Below are positions 59,634 to 64,000 of a stretch of DNA of 64,000 nt, one piece after another. Position 1 is the stretch's first letter. Each line of letters starts with the position of its first letter. Source of the DNA: Flavobacteriales bacterium (lineage in GTDB: Bacteria > Bacteroidota > Bacteroidia > Flavobacteriales_F > PHOS-HE28); contig JACJZH010000014.1 of NCBI GenBank assembly GCA_020635695.1, forward strand, positions 18,611 through 82,610, in the 5' to 3' direction. The position numbers were made by a program, and so were the translations under genes. The notes below the pieces were generated by a model, which saw only the letters and a program-made list of their open reading frames with translations, had not been told where the DNA came from and made no database searches.

Positions 59634-62600
59634 GCGCGATCATGACCCATCCGTTACGCCTGCACCTGCAGTCCTTGCTGCTGGGTCTGCTCCTGCCCGC
59701 CCTGGCCCATGGGCAGACCTTCCATTGGGTGGGTGGTAGCGGCGACTGGGGGGATGCCTCGCACTGGTCCGCAACACCGGACGGACCAGGAGGGGCAGGC
59801 GTACCGCGCCAAGGCGACCCCGTGCTTCTGGCACCGGTGGAGCGGACGACCATCACGATCGGTCGAACGGCCTGGTGCGGGGGGCTCCGGATCTCCGGAG
59901 ATGCCGCCCCCGTCGTGATCACCGGTGCCACGAACGCCGAACTCCGCGTGCACGGCGGTCTCGAATTGTCCGGCGAGGTGCGTTGGGACCTTCCTGGAGC
60001 TTTGCGATTCGGTGGCACGGCTGAAGGAATGCCGATCGACGCCGGGAACGTGGTCATCGGATCGGACGTGGTCTTTGACGGATCGGGCAGCTGGTCCCTG
60101 TCCTGCGATCTTGAACTGGCCGGCGACAGGGACCTCCTGCTCGAGAAGGGGACCCTGGTGACCAATGGCGCCCGCATGACGGCGCGCAGCATCCGGAAGA
60201 TCGGACGCGGGCCCCAGCGTGCCGTGATCGGTTCCTCGGTGCTCCAGCTTCGGGAGGCCCTGCTGCCGGAGCTGATGTCCGTGCTCGACATGGGCAATGC
60301 CCTGCAACTGGTCAATGGCACACCGGTGCCCATGGCCACCACGATGGCCGACGGGCCGGAACGCGGGATCACGGTGTGCGGGACCGGACCGGGACAGACC
60401 CAGTTCGTGGTGGACGCCCAGCTGGTGTCCGACTACAACGGGTTCGGTGTCAGCTGCAAAGGCGTGTGTGACGGGGTGGTGACCGCCACCGTGACAGGGG
60501 GTGTTGGTCCGTTCACCTACCAATGGGTGGGAGGTCCCACCACGGCGACCTGGAACAATGTGTGCGCAGGCAACCAGATCGTGATCGTCACCGACCAGGG
60601 ACAAAGCGTTTCCTGCGCCGCCACCGTGAACGTATCCGATCCGGCCCTGCTCAGTGTGATCTTCTTCGGGGTGGTCCCGCCGGCCTGCGCGGATGTCTGC
60701 GACGGGTCGGCACAAGGGATCGCCGTGGGTGGTTCCGGGAGCTACAACTACCTGTGGAACGGCGGTCAGGAAACCGGACCGGCGGCCTTCCAACTCTGCG
60801 CCGGACCGAACACCCTGGAAGTGACCGACGCGAACAACTGCCTGTTCGACACGACCTTCTTCCTCAACGTAACGCCCATTGAACCCAACCTGTCGTTCAC
60901 CGATGCGACCTGTTTCGGTGGATGTGACGGCACCGCCGACGTGGCACCGGTGGGCGGCACCGGCGTGTACTCCTTCCTCTGGGCTCCGGCACCGCCCTCG
61001 GGGCAGGGCACACCCAGTGTTTCGGGGCTTTGCGCAGGCCCCTGGACGGTGACCGTGACCGATGGGAACGGCTGCGACACCACGGTGGCGTTCACCATCA
61101 ACGAACCGGCCCCCATCGAGCCGAACCCTTCACAGGTGGACGCGAGTTGTGGGGATGTCTGCGATGGTTCGGCGACGGTGGGCCCTACCGGTTCGCCTGG
61201 TCCTTTCAGCTATTTCTGGGACCCGCCGCCCCCTGCCGGCCAGGGTACGGAACAGGCCACACAGCTCTGTGCGGGAACGTGGAACGTGACGATCACCGAT
61301 GACGGTACAGGGTGTGATACCACGGTGCAGTTCATCATCGACGCACCGCCGGTCATCGATCCGGTGCCCGCGTTCACGGATGCCTCCTGCTCGGACCTGT
61401 GCGATGGCACGGCCAGCGTGACCCCGGTGGGCGGGACCACGCCCTTCACGTTCCTGTGGACCCCTTCGCCACCGGTCGGTCAGGGTACCGGCAGTGTCTC
61501 CGGGCTGTGTCCCGGTGTCTGGCAGGTGTTGATCGCGGATGCCATCGGTTGTGATACCACGGTGGAATTCGTCATCGGGGCACCTCCTTCCCTGGACGTC
61601 AACGGACTCGTAACGGATGCCACTTGCGCCAACGACTGCGATGGTGCGATCGACGTGACCGTGAGCGGGGGTACCCCGGGTTATGGATTCACCTGGTCAC
61701 CGGCACCACCCGCAGGACAAGGCACCCCGAACGTATCCGGCCTGTGCGCGGGAGATTGGGGCGTGACGGTCTCCGATGCCAACGGGTGTGACACCACGCT
61801 CATCTTCACGGTGAACGCTCCGCCTCCACTTGACGCGCAGGTGCTGGTGAACGATGCGACGTGCGGAGGCAATTGTGATGGGACGGCTTCGGCACAGGTG
61901 AACGGGGGTACCGGTCCCTACACCTACCTGTGGACACCGGCCCCTCCGTTCGGCCAGGGAACGGATTCCGTGGCCGGGCTGTGCGCAGGCGCCTGGAGCC
62001 TGCTGATCACCGATGTGAACGGGTGCGACACCACGCTGAACTTCCAAGTGGATGAGCCACCCGCCCTGCAGGTGCAGTTCTCGGTCACGGATGCAACGTG
62101 TCCTTCCAACTGCGACGGTGAAGCGGAGGCGACCGTGAGCGGAGGTACGCTTCCTTACACGTTCCTGTGGACCCCTGCGCCAGGCGCAGGCCAGGGCACC
62201 TCGCTCGCGACGGGGCTTTGTCCGGGTAACTACACGCTGTTGATCACGGATGCGCTGGGCTGTGACACGCTCGTCGACTTCACGATCGGAGCGCCTCCAC
62301 CCATCGTGCCCAACGCCACGGTGACCGATGCGACATGTTCGGATGTTTGTGATGGAAGCATCGTCCTGGCACCGAGCGGTGGTACACCGCCCTTCACGTT
62401 CCTCTGGAGCCCCGTCCCTCCGAACGGCCAAGGGCAGGCCGAGGCCACCGGATTGTGTCCGGGTGATTGGACGGTCACCATCACCGCCATCGGGGGGTGT
62501 GACACCACCCTTACGCTCACCATCGGTGCACCTCCGGCGTTGGAGGTTCAACTGACGACCCTCGATGCGACCTGCTCCGGCGACTGTGATGGCACAGCAG

Positions 62601-64000
62601 AAGCGGTCGTGACCGGTGGCACACCAGGCTACTCGTACCTGTGGTCCCCGGCACCAGGCAGCGGACAGGGCACGCCGGATGCCGGTGGCCTTTGCGCAGG
62701 CAACTATACCCTCACGGTAACCGATCAGGTGGGTTGCGACACCGTGCTGGCCTTCACGATCTCGGAGCCTTCACCGCTGGATCCGCAGCTCTCCATAACG
62801 GACTCCGGTTGCGGGGCTTGTGATGGCGTGGCGGTCGTGGACACCGTGGGAGGCAGCGGACCACACACCTTCCTCTGGACCCCGGCACCTCCACAGGGCC
62901 AGGGCACGGACAGTGTTTCCGGCCTTTGCCCCGGCCTGTGGGAGGTACTGATCACGGATGCGAACGGGTGTGATACCCTGGTCGCATTCACGATCAACAC
63001 CCCCTCCGGCATTGATGCCCTACCCGCCATCACGGACGCCTCCTGTGCGGATGTCTGCGACGGAGCGATCGATCTGACCACCACCGGCGGCGTGCCTCCC
63101 TACGACTTCACCTGGACACCCCCGCCTCCTGTGGGACAGGGTACGGCGAACGTTGCCGGGCTGTGCCCGGGACAATGGTCGGTACAGATCGGCGACCAGG
63201 CCGGTTGTGATACCGTACTGGTCTTCGTTGTCGGGGCGCCACCTCCGCTGGACCCCGTCCCCACGGTGACCAACGAAAGCTGCAATGGGCCTTGTGATGG
63301 TTCGGCCACCGTATCACCTGTCGGCGGATCGGGGAACTACGCTTTCCTGTGGTCTCCGAATCCACCGCAGGGTCAGGGTACCGCCACGGCCAGCGAACTA
63401 TGTGCGGGGGATTGGACGATCACGATCACCGATCAGGTGAGCGGTTGCGATACGACCTTGACCCTGACCATCCTGCCGCAACAACCGATCGACCCGGGCC
63501 TGCAGGCGCTTGACGCCACCTGCTGGAACATCTGCAACGGCACCGCCACGGTCTCACCGACCGGCGGCGTCGGCCCTTACACTTATCTGTGGTCTCCCTC
63601 CCCGCCTTTCGGCCAAGGCACGGACAGCGTGGCACAGCTCTGCCAAGGGCTATGGCAGGTGACCGTGACCGACGCGCTCGGGTGTGATACCATCGTGAAC
63701 TTCACGATCACGAAACCACTTCCCGTCGTTTCATCGCTTTCCATCCAAAGTGAGACCTGCGATGGACCCTGCACCGGCGCCGCAGCGGTATTCCCGTTCG
63801 GCGGGACAGGTGTTTATACCTTCAACTGGCAACCTCCACCAGGTGGTGGGCAAGGGACGTTCTTCGCGACCGGACTTTGCGCCGGCACGAGCTATTCGAT
63901 CACCATCACGGATTCGTTGGGCTGTGATACCACGGAGACCTTCACCGTGGACCCGTTCATCCCGATCACGCCCAACCTGAGCACGGAACCACCCACCTGT
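59630..64000 (+). CDS. SprB-like repeat adhesin, 3' end outside window
   Basis: At least 1457 residues with no stop in the window. A signal peptide (LRLHLQSLLLGLLLPALAHGQ) follows ATG 59630; ATG 59642 is an alternative. Residues 25-270 form a beta-helix-like domain (TFHWVGGSGDWGDASHWSA). From about 60.44 kb the protein is tandem repeats of about 79 residues (period near 237 bases), 15 complete and one cut by the end. Each has four placed cysteines (DATC, xxCDG, GLC, GCDTT), a GG(x)PY(x)F(L)W(x)P strand and a GQGT turn, as in SprB repeats of gliding-motility adhesins. The C-terminal sorting domain is not visible. It shares an operon with PorP/SprF and a type B protein. Confidence 0.9.
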   Translation, partial: MSAIMTHPLRLHLQSLLLGLLLPALAHGQTFHWVGGSGDWGDASHWSATPDGPGGAGVPRQGDPVLLAPVERTTITIGRTAWCGGLRISGDAAPVVITGATNAELRVHGGLELSGEVRWDLPGALRFGGTAEGMPIDAGNVVIGSDVVFDGSGSWSLSCDLELAGDRDLLLEKGTLVTNGARMTARSIRKIGRGPQRAVIGSSVLQLREALLPELMSVLDMGNALQLVNGTPVPMATTMADGPERGITVCGTGPGQTQFVVDAQLVSDYNGFGVSCKGVCDGVVTATVTGGVGPFTYQWVGGPTTATWNNVCAGNQIVIVTDQGQSVSCAATVNVSDPALLSVIFFGVVPPACADVCDGSAQGIAVGGSGSYNYLWNGGQETGPAAFQLCAGPNTLEVTDANNCLFDTTFFLNVTPIEPNLSFTDATCFGGCDGTADVAPVGGTGVYSFLWAPAPPSGQGTPSVSGLCAGPWTVTVTDGNGCDTTVAFTINEPAPIEPNPSQVDASCGDVCDGSATVGPTGSPGPFSYFWDPPPPAGQGTEQATQLCAGTWNVTITDDGTGCDTTVQFIIDAPPVIDPVPAFTDASCSDLCDGTASVTPVGGTTPFTFLWTPSPPVGQGTGSVSGLCPGVWQVLIADAIGCDTTVEFVIGAPPSLDVNGLVTDATCANDCDGAIDVTVSGGTPGYGFTWSPAPPAGQGTPNVSGLCAGDWGVTVSDANGCDTTLIFTVNAPPPLDAQVLVNDATCGGNCDGTASAQVNGGTGPYTYLWTPAPPFGQGTDSVAGLCAGAWSLLITDVNGCDTTLNFQVDEPPALQVQFSVTDATCPSNCDGEAEATVSGGTLPYTFLWTPAPGAGQGTSLATGLCPGNYTLLITDALGCDTLVDFTIGAPPPIVPNATVTDATCSDVCDGSIVLAPSGGTPPFTFLWSPVPPNGQGQAEATGLCPGDWTVTITAIGGCDTTLTLTIGAPPALEVQLTTLDATCSGDCDGTAEAVVTGGTPGYSYLWSPAPGSGQGTPDAGGLCAGNYTLTVTDQVGCDTVLAFTISEPSPLDPQLSITDSGCGACDGVAVVDTVGGSGPHTFLWTPAPPQGQGTDSVSGLCPGLWEVLITDANGCDTLVAFTINTPSGIDALPAITDASCADVCDGAIDLTTTGGVPPYDFTWTPPPPVGQGTANVAGLCPGQWSVQIGDQAGCDTVLVFVVGAPPPLDPVPTVTNESCNGPCDGSATVSPVGGSGNYAFLWSPNPPQGQGTATASELCAGDWTITITDQVSGCDTTLTLTILPQQPIDPGLQALDATCWNICNGTATVSPTGGVGPYTYLWSPSPPFGQGTDSVAQLCQGLWQVTVTDALGCDTIVNFTITKPLPVVSSLSIQSETCDGPCTGAAAVFPFGGTGVYTFNWQPPPGGGQGTFFATGLCAGTSYSITITDSLGCDTTETFTVDPFIPITPNLSTEPPTC

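Noticed and set aside
60440..64000. Regular 237-base repeats considered as a CRISPR array or satellite.
   Set aside because: The period is 79 codons in one open frame with conserved cysteines and tryptophans; there are no short identical repeats with unique spacers.

Overview
The window reads as a GC-rich member of the Bacteroidota, probably a Flavobacteriales-like environmental lineage. The lineage evidence is a complete SprA translocon gene of the type IX secretion system (T9SS), several secreted proteins with T9SS C-terminal domains, a PorP/SprF protein next to a SprB-type repeat adhesin, an alternative complex III respiratory operon, and many copies of the Bacteroidota -7 promoter element TAnnTTTG just upstream of genes. 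Species-level placement cannot be made from the sequence alone.

Layout. 1-9.5 kb is accessory: a HicB/HicA-like pair, VOC proteins, an NTF2-like lipoprotein, a DUF2200 + Crp/Fnr pair with a perfect FNR-type box beside it, a Fic protein with its own promoter, a palindromic short repeat in three places, a low-GC repeat-rich T9SS protein, and an aldehyde dehydrogenase gene broken by two frameshifts and a hairpin-rich insertion. 9.5-15.6 kb holds pyrC and deoC, a T9SS protein, and the sulfate activation genes cysC, cysD and cysN. 15.6-25.7 kb holds a TonB-type protein, a VanZ protein, gcvH, sprA, ruvA and a SPOR-like protein, all on the minus strand.

25.8-37.6 kb is one plus-strand respiratory unit: actABCDEF (quinol to cytochrome c electron transfer) followed by ctaC and ctaD (cytochrome oxidase subunits II and I), ended by a strong hairpin. 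37.6-40.5 kb carries an outer-membrane barrel candidate, ruvB, queG and a small conserved-looking protein. 40.7-45.6 kb is a minus-strand envelope cluster: two Omp28-type proteins with CxxC motifs, a TlpA-like thioredoxin and a DUF6029-like barrel. 45.8-55.2 kb is largely housekeeping: the rimP-nusA-infB-cobB block with a terminator-like hairpin in its leader, two small proteins, udk, and yicC-gmk-nadD. 55.2-57.5 kb holds a DMT transporter, a flippase-like membrane protein and tRNA-Arg(CCU).

57.7-64 kb is a surface-adhesin operon: a T9SS type B protein, PorP/SprF, and a very long SprB-like protein of about 79-residue, cysteine-rich repeats that runs off the window. The genes are chained by TTGA and ATGA overlaps. 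With sprA it suggests an active T9SS carrying surface adhesins. No CRISPR array, prophage, rRNA or insertion sequence with a transposase was seen. No gene-free stretch exceeds about 300 bases.
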